Positions 21,760-31,372 of a stretch of 38,174 nt of DNA are shown one piece after another. The stretch covers positions 520,475 through 558,648 of the forward strand of contig BFEA01000821.1 of assembly GCA_003427395.1 (NCBI GenBank), in the 5' to 3' direction. Source of the stretch: Chara braunii (lineage: Eukaryota > Streptophyta > Charophyceae > Charales > Characeae). Numbering within the stretch: position 1 is the stretch's first letter; the number at the start of each line of letters is the position of its first letter. Both the position numbers and the translations under genes were made by a program. The notes beneath the pieces were generated by a model. That model ran no database searches and was not told the DNA's origin. It worked only from the letters and a program-made list of their open reading frames with translations.

Positions 21760-22985
21760 TTCTGTTTTCTAGCAATCGTTGGTGCATGAAGGTTGAAAAG
21801 TGTTTCCAGGTCCCTTGACCCAACATCCTCTCTAGACTCTAACCAGCCTGTATCCCAACTCGAACGCTACCTACTCGGAAGCTATGATCACTCTCTCCGG
21901 CGTATATACCTATAGCCTTCAATCTTTCCTTCAATCGCTTGTTGAAACTGCTAAGGCTCAGACCCCCATTAGTCTGTGTACTACGGAACAAAGGACCCCT
22001 GTCGCGCAGATCAATAGGAAGGATCAAACGGCTGTAGCAATCTCGCATCTCCTCTACCACCTGTAGGAAAGAAGTTCCGTAACCTTGTGGCTTTTGCAGC
22101 CTAATCACCCCCGACTTCTTTTTCCTTAAGATTTTTGTGTAACCTGGCTACACACGCAAGGCCTACTCGTCCACCTCGTTTCCTTACAACCGTGAACCTT
22201 CTCCCCCACGCTGCCAACTCTCCCATAAGTAGGTCATTATGCAAAGATCACGGAGCAATTTGGCTTAACGATAACCACTTCGACTTTTCAAACTCTCGCA
22301 AATACTATCATGTAGTCTTTGCATCTTACCAGCAGTCATGGCTGGAGCCTGATGCTCTTTCACCCCCATCTTTAAGGCATAATTTCGATATATCCGACGA
22401 TAATCTCGGACCTTGCTATTGTTACAAGGATTTTGCATCCCTTCTTGACCCAATATAAGAAAGCATCTACTCAAGCAACTCAAACTGGACTCAACTGTAC
22501 TGCACGACGGCCTTTCACCCCCATCTTTAAGGCATAATTTCGATATGCCCGACGGTAATCCCGGACCTTGCTATTGTTACAAGGATTCTGCATCCCTTCT
22601 TGACCCAATATAAGAAAGCATCTACTCAAGCAACTCAAATTGGACTCAACAGTACCGCACGACGGAAAGGGTTGCCCATCCTTGTCAAATTTCTGACTGC
22701 GTAACTTTAACTCAGGAATCCAATGACTCTGGAGAAAGGCAATCACATCAAAATCTAAGCAATTGTTAATGTTATTCCCCGTTTTGTTTCTAGCTAACCA
22801 TTCACACATAGATTGCATCGTTCGCCTTCTTTCTCGCTCACCATTCTTCGGTAAACCATGCTAAGCAATTAACTCTATGGAATCAATCAACCCTTCTTCA
22901 TAGGTCCCTTTAATCTCTCTTGCCCTCCGAATTTCTGGAACCTCTTGATTCGCACTTAGTAATCTACTCAACCATCATTCCTGCA
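21760..22985 (-). pseudogene. Tyrosine recombinase of the DIRS-like element
   Basis: Reads leftward from WLSRLLSANQEVPEIRRARE near 22985. The core-binding part includes MCEWLARNKTGNNINNCLDF and VESNLSCLSRCFLILGQEG. The catalytic part has RDLCIMTYLWESWQRGGE (Box I Arg, about 22220-22250), SSFNKRLKERLKAIGIYAGE, then DHSFRVGSV (Box II His-x-x-Arg, about 21870-21890). The tail GTWKHFSTFMHQ has Phe where the nucleophilic Tyr is expected (T-x-x-Y-M-H in relatives). In-frame stops and a tandem duplication further break it. Such recombinases integrate the circular DNA copy of DIRS-type elements. A separate Crypton insertion is possible but less likely, given its position against a DIRS-type RT. Confidence 0.75.
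22357..22665. repeat. Tandem duplication of 155 bp inside the recombinase gene
   Basis: 22357-22510 and 22512-22665 are 154-bp copies with roughly 95% identity, beginning CTTTCACCCCCATCTTTAAG and ending GCACGACGG. The duplicated part codes for the core-binding helix SNLSCLSRCFLILGQEG...GVK. Together with one linking base it shifts the frame. Confidence 0.9.
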
Positions 22986-23298
22986 TACAAATCAGATTGT
23001 ATCGGATTAGGTGAATGTAGGTGGAGAACTTGGCATGGGTGAGGAGGTTCATGGGGGAACCCCCATGATTTCTCCACTTTCTTGGAAGATCCTTCGGTGA
23101 GTCACTCAAGATTTCTGGTCAGTTATCTCTGAAACTGATTACATTATCTTTGTCAGAATGTTGTTTACAAACTCGGAATTTCATTTGGTCAGTAATGCTT
23201 GTTTCCCCTTGCAGATCATGATGTTTTCCTTTTCTGAAATGTTACCCCTTCCTCGTACCCCTCAGACTTCTGACTGAAGAATAGGCCTTACGAACACA
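22986..23298. other. Short gene-free stretch with a strong hairpin
   Basis: Contains the palindrome CATGGGGG-AA-CCCCCATG at 23050-23067. No frame of note. It may include the right terminal region of the DIRS-like element, but no matching copy was seen on the left. Confidence 0.45.
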
Positions 23299-23805
23299 CA
23301 TAGAGGGCCTAGACTCAACGCAAGCATTGGCCGCACTTGGGTGGCAGCTAGGCAAGCGCCGTTACTAAGGCTGACAACTCTGAGGGAAGGCGGGAAGTTG
23401 GGTTGTCTTGTGACCTGACACTTACTCTGGGAAAGTGCTATGATCTGCGACGTCTACTATCACTTCATAGGTATCTGGGCATCCTTCAAGATCAGATTCC
23501 TGAGACTCGGTTACCGGGTACCTTGCTAACTGGATTTCAAGCACCGATTTGCCCCTTGGCTCGAAGGCCTCTTCTAGGCCCTTTGAGGCCTCAGCTATTT
23601 CAGTGGTCAATTTTGACTGTACCCCGCATAGGGGAGACCGACATTGGGCCGTATCGAACAGGCAGGGAATTTGGCAGCCACTGGTGCCCACAACTTGCAA
23701 ATCCAAAGGACATCGGGGCCTGGCTATTTCTAGACTCTTTTTTCCCTCATTGAGGTCTTTACCGTTGTCGTTTCCCTGCTTTTCGACTGCAACTGCGGCG
23801 CCGCT
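23299..23805. repeat. Dispersed repeat, copy 2
   Basis: The longer copy of the repeat at 375-849, same orientation. It has an extra ~31 bp (TATTTCAGTGGTCAATTTTG and following) after GAGGCCTCAGC. Open frames cross it on both strands (23403-23753 plus, 23422-23706 minus), but neither is kept in copy 1 and neither resembles a known protein. Confidence 0.85.
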
Positions 23806-25147
23806 GTTGAGCGCATCGGTCCGGCACCACGCGTGGCAGTGCGGGACCCTCTCGGCCGCATCATGCAGAAGTTAAGCCTTCCTCGTCACCAACACACAAA
23901 TGGAGCTTCCTTAAGCCTCTCCGGCCGAGTGCGCCAGCCATACTTCTTGCGAGCCCCTACGATAGGATAGAGCCTACGCGAGGCACAACTTACCTCCACC
24001 TTACGGGAGTTGTCACCTCCCATCGGTGGGCGTATCCCCGTCGAGCTCCCAGTCCACAGTACGAAAGCTACTCGGTTGCAATCGCAGAGGTGGACCAGTC
24101 CAGGGCGTTTCTCGTTCGCTGTAGCATAGGGGGTACGTGCGGTAATACGCCTATCGGACTCGCACGCGAACCGACATCTTGGGGGGCTAAGGTCCCAAGC
24201 TCGACTCGTCGTCGGTCAACTAGGACGCATCCCACACACCAAGCGCACACCACTCTAATAAGCATAAAATAAAACACGCACACACACACACACACGCACG
24301 TACAACGCGACACGACACGAACAACACGACAACGCTCCTAGCCCCTCGGTAGCCGTCTCATAACTCCCTGATCCAGAAATCGGATAGGGGCCGCGCGCGA
24401 GACTTAATATAAACTGCGCGGACGCGGGGCTAACTCATATCGATTCGCAATGCAAGCGTATGCAAGCAGTCGTGATGACGGCGTACTGTGGTACCCACAC
24501 TCGCGCGACCCTCGTTAATCTCGAGGGTCGCGTTTGACACTCAAGTGTCGGCTTACACGCGCCTTGAGGGTTAATCTCTCGACGCCAGATAACCGCCATG
24601 AGTGGTTGAAGATCACACACCCTCTTCTGCACCCTTATGCAGAGTGGGTGGTACACAGGTCCACGCATGTGGTGGTAGTCGCCTCTCGCGGCCTTAGGGA
24701 TAAGTCTTTCCCGGGTCTGGGCGAAAGTCAAGGGGTTTGACTTTGACGGCTGCCACGGACTACAACGTCCCACCATAATAATCCTCAAAAAGCAAACAAA
24801 GCACACACGAAAACAAGAAGAGGGGTTAGGGCAAAGGTCCCCTTGCCACCGAAAACCCCCGGTACCGGTGAGTAAGGGGAGGGTTTTTCGGAGGTCCTCC
24901 GCCCGAACTCACCGATGTTGCGAAGTCCCTTGGTACTGCACCAAAGCCCCGCGGTGTAGAGGGCGGACGACGGCGGGGTTGCATCCAGCGGCTGCGAAAC
25001 GGTCGGGTGGTCCAGCTTTTGGGCCGCCGACAATGTGTACCGGACTTTCCCGCTGTGGCGGGGAATGAAGGGCCAAACAAAAAAAAAACGAAAAGAGATC
25101 CAAAAATTTGGCCGTCGCGCGCCTTTTTTTTTTGTTGTTGTTTTTTT
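23806..25147. other. GC-rich gene-free stretch before the assembly gap
   Basis: Overlapping frames on both strands, none recognisable. It contains a (CA)n tract near 24276-24296 and strong hairpins at 24504-24549. A segment around 24388-24480 resembles 28434-28520. Confidence 0.45.
24504..24549. repeat. Two adjacent perfect hairpins
   Basis: CGCGACCCTCG (24504-24514) and CGAGGGTCGCG (24522-24532) are 11-base arms around a 7-base loop. GACACT-CA-AGTGTC follows directly at 24536-24549. No T run follows, so terminator function is not implied. Confidence 0.85.
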
Positions 25148-25207
25148 NNNNNNNNNNNNNNNNNNNNNNNNNNNNNNNNNNNNNNNNNNNNNNNNNNNNN
25201 NNNNNNN
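25148..25207. other. Assembly gap (60 N)
   Basis: Unsequenced bases between a T-rich tract ending at 25147 and another beginning at 25208. Frames crossing it are artefacts. Confidence 0.99.
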
Positions 25208-25519
25208 TTTTTTTTTTTTTCATTGTTGGCATTGTCCCGGTACTACCGATATATACATATGAGATGACGATGTGGAAACGCGTCTCCTATGTGTAGTCGT
25301 CTGGGGTTTTGATGTTGTTGTTGCCGCTGACTCCGATGGGGGTTGTGACAGTCATGTCCGCCATCGCCACGAGCCCCCTAATCCGACGCTGCCTCCTTGC
25401 TGTGTTGTTTCCGTTCGCCATTATTGTCGCCTCGTTTCCGCCATCGTGAATATGTTCGAGGCCATGTGCTTGGGGTCGTTGTAGCTCGACAGAGGCCGGC
25501 GAGCAGTGCGGCGATGTGG

Positions 25520-25584
<65 letters not shown>

Positions 25585-26159
25585 CGCGTGACGTCGTGGT
25601 GGGTCGTCGTTTAGGTTTCCTGTGCGGTGGTTTGTGTCTCTGTCGGGTTGCGTTCGGGATGTGACAAACGCACCATCGCTTTGTCCAACCAAAGTACTGC
25701 ACCTCCAGCGTGCTGGCGATGTCGCTAACGTTTCGTTTTTTCGCGACACATGTGCAGGATAGGTTGTGTGTGCATGCGTGTTTGAGTGACGTCCGGTACC
25801 CATGGCTGTGCTGCCGAGTGTTCGCTATTGGTGCTGTGTGCATGCGGTCGCGCGTTTGGAGTTGTGTTACCCGTCGACGATCCTCCACTTTGCTGCGGTT
25901 CTGTGTAAGTGTGACTATGCTCATGTGCGTGCGCTTGCGTGTTTGTGTACGTGTTCGTGCATGTGTACGTGTTCGTGCGTGTGTACGTGTTCGTGCGTGT
26001 GTACGTGTTCGTGCGTGCGCGCGTGTGTACGTGTTTGTTGTTTGAATGTACTTTTTGTTGTGCATAGACAATTGTGGTTTGTATGCGCATGGTTTTTTTT
26101 TTTTTTTTTGTGCTTTATTTTTCGATCGTTTTGTCCGTTGAGAGCGCGGTGTTTATCGT
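25208..26159. other. Gene-free stretch with microsatellites
   Basis: Long (TC)n tract at 25523-25584 and a GT-rich minisatellite near 25943-26014. Long frames here are dipeptide or low-complexity translations, not genes. Confidence 0.6.
25943..26014. repeat. 18-bp minisatellite, four units
   Basis: The word TGTACGTGTTCGTGC recurs every 18 bases, about four times, followed by a degenerate unit. It sits in a generally (GT)-rich stretch. Confidence 0.8.
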
Positions 26160-26857
26160 ATATGCTCTTATTTTTTTATTTTTTGCTTCTTCTTCTTCTT
26201 CTTTTTCTTCTTTTTCTACTTCTTCTTCGCATTCATCTTTGGCTTGTCGTTCATGGCGTGTCCATCGCTGTGTTGATTCTTCATGTCGCCCAACATGTCA
26301 TCCCCGGCGACCTTGTCATATATATATATGAGAGAGAGAGAGAGAGTTGGTTTGTCGCATCGGAACTGCATGCATCACGTTGCCATCAGACATGACGTTT
26401 GTAGTATTTTTGTTAGGTTTCAGTTTTTAGTTTATTTCGTTTGTATTTTTGTTTTTGTTCTCTTATTCGTCGTTCCTTTTTTTTCTTGTCTTATTCGCTG
26501 TTCCTTTTTTTTCCTGCGGTATTTTGTGTTGTTCGGATCGTCAATTTTTATTTTTATTTTTTTTTCCCTTGGTTTTTGACGGATATATTTTTATTTCTTA
26601 TGTTAGGTCTTCTTTTTTGTCCTTGTCTCTTTTTTTTTTTCTTTTTTTTTTTTTTCTTCTTCTTCTCCTTCTTCTTGTTCTTCTTCTACTTCTTCTTCAC
26701 GTTCATCTTTGGCTTGTCGTTCGTCGCGTGTCCATCGTTGTGTTGAATCTTCATGTCGCCCAACCTGTCATTCCCATCGGCGACTTTGTCATATATATAT
26801 ATATATATCGTCACAAACAGAACTGCCCGGTAAAACCGTAGGCAGAGAGAGAGAAGA

Positions 26858-26919
<62 letters not shown>

Positions 26920-27226
26920 AAGAGAGAGAAAGAGAGAGTTGGCTTGTCGCATCAATACTTCATGCATCACGTTGCCATCAGACATGATGTTTGTAGTAAT
27001 TATGTTAGGTTTCGGTTTTTAGTTTATTTCTTTTGTATTTTTGTTTTCGTTCTCTTATTCGTCGTTCCTTTTTTTTTCTTTTCTTATTTGCCGTTCCTTT
27101 TTTTTTCCTGCGGTGTTTTTTGTTGTTCGCATCGTCATATTTTTGTTTTTTTTTTGTTTTATTTTTCCCTTGTTTTTTTACGGTTATATTTTTATTTCTT
27201 CTGTTAGGTCTTCTTTTTTGTCCTTG

Positions 27227-27268
<42 letters not shown>

Positions 27269-27465
27269 CTTCTTCTACTTCTTCTTCGCGTTCATCTTTG
27301 GCTTGTCGTTCGTCGCGTGTCCATCGCTGTGTTGATTCTTCATGTCACCCAACCTGTCATCCCCGTAAGCGACCTTGTCTACAAATATGTATATCGTCAC
27401 GAACAGAAGTGCCCGGTAAACCGCTGGCAGAGAGAGAGAAGAGACAACAAAAGGGGCTGTGAAAA

Positions 27466-27517
27466 ACTGTTTCGTCGGAGTTTCGCCGACTCATCAGGAG
27501 GCTGAACCCTCAACAGT
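27466..27517 (-). ncRNA. Hammerhead ribozyme motif, intact core
   Basis: On the minus strand: stem III 5' strand ACTGU, H17 = U, stem I hairpin GAGG-GUUCAG-CCUC, core CUGAUGA, stem II GUCGG-CGAAACU-CCGAC, core GAA, stem III 3' strand ACAGU. Every invariant core base is present and all three stems pair fully, in the arrangement with closed stems I and II and open stem III (type III). The cleavage triplet is GUU instead of the common GUC. The family rule (NUH) allows it, but it is usually slower. Self-cleavage would fall between U17 and GAGG. Confidence 0.85.
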
Positions 27518-27684
27518 CGCCATATCGTCTCACTGATTGCACTGTAAATGAGAATCTACCTTGACGAAAATGAAAGTACACTATCACTCGCCCACACCAG
27601 ATGGAACACTGTACAGACTGTCGGTTCACACCCCATCACAAGCCGGTATATATATATCTATATATCTATATATATATATATATA

Positions 27685-27734
27685 TAGGGTTCAGCCTCGT
27701 GATGAGTCGGTGAAACTCCGATGAAACAGTTTGT
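27685..27734 (+). ncRNA. Hammerhead ribozyme motif, degenerate
   Basis: Inverted copy of the ribozyme in the right arm. Stem II (GUCGG-UGAAACU-CCGAU) and GAAACAGU remain. The core reads GUGAUGA in place of CUGAUGA, and the 5' strand of stem III and most of stem I's 5' strand are replaced by (TA)n. It should be inactive. Confidence 0.8.
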
Positions 27735-27777
27735 CACAGCCCCTCGTTTGTTGTCCTTTTCTCTCTCTCTGCCTACG

Positions 27778-27821
<44 letters not shown>

Positions 27822-27960
27822 GGTTTGTCGCATCGAAACTGCATGCATCACGTTGCCATCAGACATGACGTTTGTACTACTTTTATTAGGTTTCAGTTTT
27901 TAGTTTAGTTGGTTTTTATTTTTTGTTATTCTTATCTTATTCGTCGTTCCTTTATTTTCT

Positions 27961-29569
27961 TGTTCGGTTACGGAATGCGACTTCGATATTCTTCGGCGTG
28001 TACCTGGCAGCATATATATATCCTATTTTCTTTGTCTCTTTGCCTTCTGGTTGTGTGCAAGTGGGTCGATATGACACATGGGGGTGGGGGCAGCCGCCGC
28101 TCAACCTACATCCACGTCGGCGGCCTTGTACGCAAGAGGTTCTGAACAGGGGAAGTTGTAAGAAAGAAAAAAAAAAATTGAAATCAATTTTCCTTGGTTT
28201 TCTTTTGTTCTTATTTTTCGCATTTTCGCTCTGATATTGGGGTACCCTCCCCCTTTACGGTTGGTGCCGGCGGAAATTGAAATCAACCTACATCCACGTC
28301 GGCGGCCTTGTAAGGAATCGTGACCTTGGGGTACCCTCCCCTTTTACGGTTGGTGTCGGCGGCCTACAATAATCCAAGCGCTGCACCTACGCGCGAGCCC
28401 GGCGATCCCATAACTTTTATACGTTGGGGTGGCGAGACGTCGCGCGCAGGACTCTAATATAAAGCTGCGCAGCCGCAGGCCAATCCTATGCCAACCACTG
28501 ATGCCAATCATACGTGGTAACTGCGGCTCCGGCCTCGCGATATTGAATGGCTGAAGGAACACATCGTGAAGGGTCACCCCTCACGATATTGAACGGTTGA
28601 AGGACACGCCGCTCGGCCCTCGCGACATTTCCGCCTTTCAGGTGGGGTGTCCTGCTGGCCAAAGTAAATAGGCTCTATGCGAAGGGAGACTTCTCCCCTT
28701 CAGGGCCTAGGGCTTGGGATGCCTTGGACAAGGACCTTGAATCCCTGCCTAGGACCAACGTCTGACTAAGAAAGCCCCAAGACGCAAATAGGCAGAAGGG
28801 AGGGTCTTCCCTGTCCCCCAACCCCAACTTTTACTCGGGTTTTTACATGGCCTCTTAGGCCTCCCGAACACTCATCGTAAGTATACCCATGCATACATAC
28901 AAAAGGGGGATAGAGTTGTGACGATCACTTCTCACAGGCACAGTGGGACTCCTCACAACCATGTATATGTATATGGGGTCGCAGGCAGTCCAAATCCAAA
29001 ATCCGAGTCACAGGACATACCTGCAATCACACCGAGAATCAAACGACAGAGCACGCACTACACGGAGTCAACCCCAACTATTCTCTGTGCTCATACCCCT
29101 TTGCTTTAGCCATGCAAGCCCCAATCGCCGATCCAACCAACCCCAATTAAATACTCAGTACCTTTGTTAAATGACCATTCAATAAAAGTCTGGGTGAAAC
29201 CCTTAACAAACAGTAAAACCACCGGGGCTAAAGCCTTTTAGGTTGTGTGGAGAGTGAGTTGAAATCGAGTCGTAAACCGACGAATCGGCAACCGACCTGT
29301 TATCAGTGATAACAGAAGATGACCCTCAAGGGATCGAGCTGAATCTAGTCCTGATCTTGGATCAGACACTCCAAAGAACCTGTAACACAAGATAGGTCAA
29401 ATGCCCAAGTTAAATAATCAGCATATGGGGGATAAACCTCCATAGCACATTCTCACTCAAAGCTTTCTGCCAACTAAGTCCAAGCCTGCTTCTAAGCCAG
29501 TGCCCAAGCGAAGGTAGACTATTGGCAGAATCTCCCCTATTCCGGGTGGATTGTCAGAACCGCCACCTG
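27961..29569. other. Gene-free stretch with locally shuffled duplications
   Basis: TTGGGGTACCCTCCCC plus TTTACGGTTGGTG occurs at 28237 and 28326. CAACCTACATCCACGTCGG occurs at 28102 and 28284. The order of these pieces is interleaved, so more than one small duplication took place. 28434-28520 resembles 24388-24480. A 19-base palindrome CTGTTATCA-G-TGATAACAG is at 29297-29315, and a hairpin ATCGTGA...TCACGAT lies at about 28563-28587. No frame of note. Confidence 0.55.
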
Positions 29570-30250
29570 TCAAAATATAATCTAACTCCTCTAATTTAAG
29601 AAAATTTCGGTAACGCTTCCCGTAGGAAAAGTGCCTTTTCAGAATTTATACAAGCTCATATATCAAAAGCAGGAGTAATCTATGACTCTTGAAAGTCAAA
29701 TTTTGTCTAACTCTTTGAATTAGTAAAAATTTGGGCACCATCCCCTTTGGAATTGGGGATTTCCCAGATTCATACCAAGTCGAATTTGAACTCAACCCCC
29801 AGCCTTGAGTTCAACTTAGACAAAATCTGACTAACTCCTTGGTTTTGCAGAAATTTTGGCAGCACGCCCTCTAGAAAAGTGTTCTCCCAAAATTTACACA
29901 AGGCTAAGTTTGAAACCTGAGACTAACTTTTGACTTCCCAAAGCCCAATTTTATCTAACTCCCTGAATTAGCAAAAAATTGGGCAGCACTCCCTTTAGAA
30001 AAGAAGACTTTCCAGATTTTTACTAAGTCAGATATAATAAAAAGACAAGCTGAACTTTTGACAAGTCAAAATTTATCTAACTCCTTGAATCTGTAGAAAT
30101 TTCGGCAGCGCTTTCCATACAGAAAGTAGCTTACCAGATTTTATACAAGTCCAAGTATAACACGAGCCCCAGAAAATGCAAGAATCGATCTAAGTAGAAT
30201 AAAATCAGCTCAGAAAATGCAGGAATTGACCTAACTCCTATCGCTCTAGC
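29570..30250. repeat. Tandem array of ~124-bp units, six copies
   Basis: The word TCTAACTCC or a close variant starts near 29583, 29708, 29832, 29956, 30078 and 30232. It is followed each time by GAATTnGnAnAAATTTnGGCAGC-like sequence, CCCTTTAGAAAAG-like sequence, and CCAGATTTnTACnAAGTC. The first five spacings are 122-125 bases and the last is 154. Units are diverged and noncoding. Confidence 0.85.
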
Positions 30251-30440
30251 ACGTGGCGAGCCTCTAAAGCAACTACCTGTCAATCTGAAACCCAGACCAT
30301 GTAGTAATCTCACTCAGCCACATGCAGGCCAAACCACAAAGGTAAGTATCCTCGCCTACCCCAAGTTCCTTTAGCAAACAATAGTTCATGCTTTCTCAGT
30401 AAGTTACCTCTTTATACCCAACTTACTTAAGGCATAGGTT

Positions 30441-31372
30441 AGGGCACCAGAACTTACAGAGCGCGCCCAACTTAGCCAGACCCAAAGTCAGAATACCTAA
30501 ACTTATAGAGCGTTCTGACATGGCCAGGTATACACAAACAGAGGGCACAACTACTTCTCTCTTCTTTGGGCATTTGACTAGACCACTCTAGTCGCCCTGA
30601 ACTGTTTAAATATCCAAATTATATATACCCCTCTGAACTTAGTCTTCAAAGGGGACATAAGGCTGAGCCGCTCAACTTAGAACATTGCTCAGCCTGCCCA
30701 AGTTTACCTTCATCTATACTTCTTAGTTATACTCTCTTCAGTTGTGATAAGCTATAGTCAGGCTACCTAAGCTTATAGAGCGGCCTGACTAGCCTGTTCT
30801 TAATAGCATAGTAATACAATATAGCTAGATTATATCCATTGGGTTCTAGCATGTGCGAGGCATTGGGTCAGACTACCTAAACTTATAGAGCGGTCTGATC
30901 CTCTGCCAGGTTCGTTTCTCTTTAATCCAATCTGTGCAAGGCAGTGGGCCAGACTACCTAAACTTATAGAGCGGCCTATCCCCTGCCAGAATTATTCCCT
31001 CAAAACAAAACAGGAGAAGGGTTGAACCACCTAAATTTATAGAGCGGTCCAGACCTCCTCGTTCAGAACCAAAAAAACTGAGAGAACCCCAAGTAAAACG
31101 AGGCAACCCAAGGTACCTAAACTTATAGAGCGCCTTGGGTCCTTGAAAGTCACTCACAATCAAACCCTCACAAGTTAGAGCAGCCAGGACACCTAAACTT
31201 ATAGAGCGTCCTGACCCTTCATGCAATTCACAGCACCAGGTCTCCCCAAACTTATGAGGACATCCCCGCCTCCAGAGCTTCAGGCTACCTAAACTTATAG
31301 AGCGGTCTAAGGCTCCATGCAAACTAAAAATAAACAAGCGTCGGGCTTCCCCAAACTTAAGGGGACCTCTCA
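30441..31372. repeat. Array of hairpins with a conserved loop and variable compensating stems
   Basis: The loop TACCTAAACTTATAGAGCG recurs, each time closed by a different but complementary stem: GTCAGAA/TTCTGAC (30487-30519), TAGTCAGGC/GCCTGACTA (30755-30791), GGGTCAGAC/GTCTGATCC (30865-30901), an imperfect one at 30941-30986, an imperfect one at 31014-31060, ACCCAAGG/CCTTGGGT (31106-31140), CAGGAC/GTCCTG (31185-31213), and GAGCTTCAGGC/GTCTAAGGCTC (31275-31315). Shorter relatives keep only the AACTTA core: GGGC...GCCC near 30442-30468, CCCCT/AGGGG (30628-30654), GGCTGAGC/GCTCAGCC (30661-30694), TCCCC/GAGGA (31243-31260), TCCCC/GGGGA (31348-31365). The outer loop bases are U and G, or C and G where the first base is C, so they can pair too. 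No coding frame is conserved. Confidence 0.85.

Larger units (their letters stand above)
17368..22985 (+). mobile_element. DIRS/Kangaroo-like tyrosine-recombinase retrotransposon, decayed
   Basis: Minimum extent from the gag-like frame to the start of the recombinase. On the plus strand: gag-like region, DIRS-type RT with YIDD, RNase H, and the conserved segment that follows RNase H in DIRS elements. On the minus strand at the right: a tyrosine recombinase with RG and HSFR boxes. DIRS elements normally have all genes on one strand. An opposite-strand recombinase is, as I recall, a feature of Kangaroo from Volvox, so this would be a Kangaroo-like member. Terminal or split direct repeats were not found by eye, so the true ends are unknown. 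Many stops and shifts show it is inactive. Confidence 0.75.
27421..27778. mobile_element. Foldback element with a hammerhead motif in each arm
   Basis: Left arm 27421-27510 and right arm 27686-27778 are inverted copies with about ten differences. From the outside in, both read CCGnnGGCAGAGAGAGAGA, ACAACAAA, GGGGCTGTGA, AAACTGTTTC, TCGGAGTTTC, CCGACTCATCA, GAGGCTGAACCCT. The 175-bp spacer has unique sequence, then (TA)n next to the right arm. The element lies inside copy 3 of the tandem unit where copy 1 has only a short microsatellite, so it is an insertion. No target duplication could be fixed because both flanks are simple repeats. Confidence 0.75.
26160..27960. repeat. Three tandem copies of a 0.47-0.6 kb unit, each ending in a microsatellite
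   Basis: A shared sequence (CTTCTTCT-rich lead, ATCTTTGGCTTGTCGTTC, TCCATCGYTGTGTTGA, CATGTC, (TA)n/(GA)n, TTGGYTTGTCGCATC, CATGCATCACGTTGCCATCA, then TTAGGTTTCRGTTTTTAGTT) occurs three times. The word TCCATCG is at 26261, 26731 and 27320, giving spacings of 470 and 589. Copy 1 has only a short (TA)n(GA)n between CTTGTC and the GTTGG segment. Copy 2 adds the start of a foldback element (ACAGAACTGCCCGGTAAAAC) and a long (TA)n. Copy 3 holds a complete foldback with hammerhead motifs. Long open frames here are homopolymer-rich translations. Confidence 0.85.

Noticed and set aside
23865-23890. 5S rRNA-like word GCAGAAGTTAAGC
   Set aside because: Only a dozen bases agree with the 5S internal region; the rest of the ~120-base gene cannot be aligned.
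24435-24806. 123-codon minus-strand frame
   Set aside because: It overlaps strong inverted repeats and another open frame in the GC-rich tract; no family recognised.
26074-27505. Phe/Leu-rich frames over 100 codons that look like membrane proteins
   Set aside because: They follow T-rich and CTT-rich simple sequence, differ between the three tandem copies, and contain no conserved motif.
30441-31372. CRISPR array
   Set aside because: The repeated part is a hairpin loop with variable stems, spacing is irregular, and the genome is eukaryotic.
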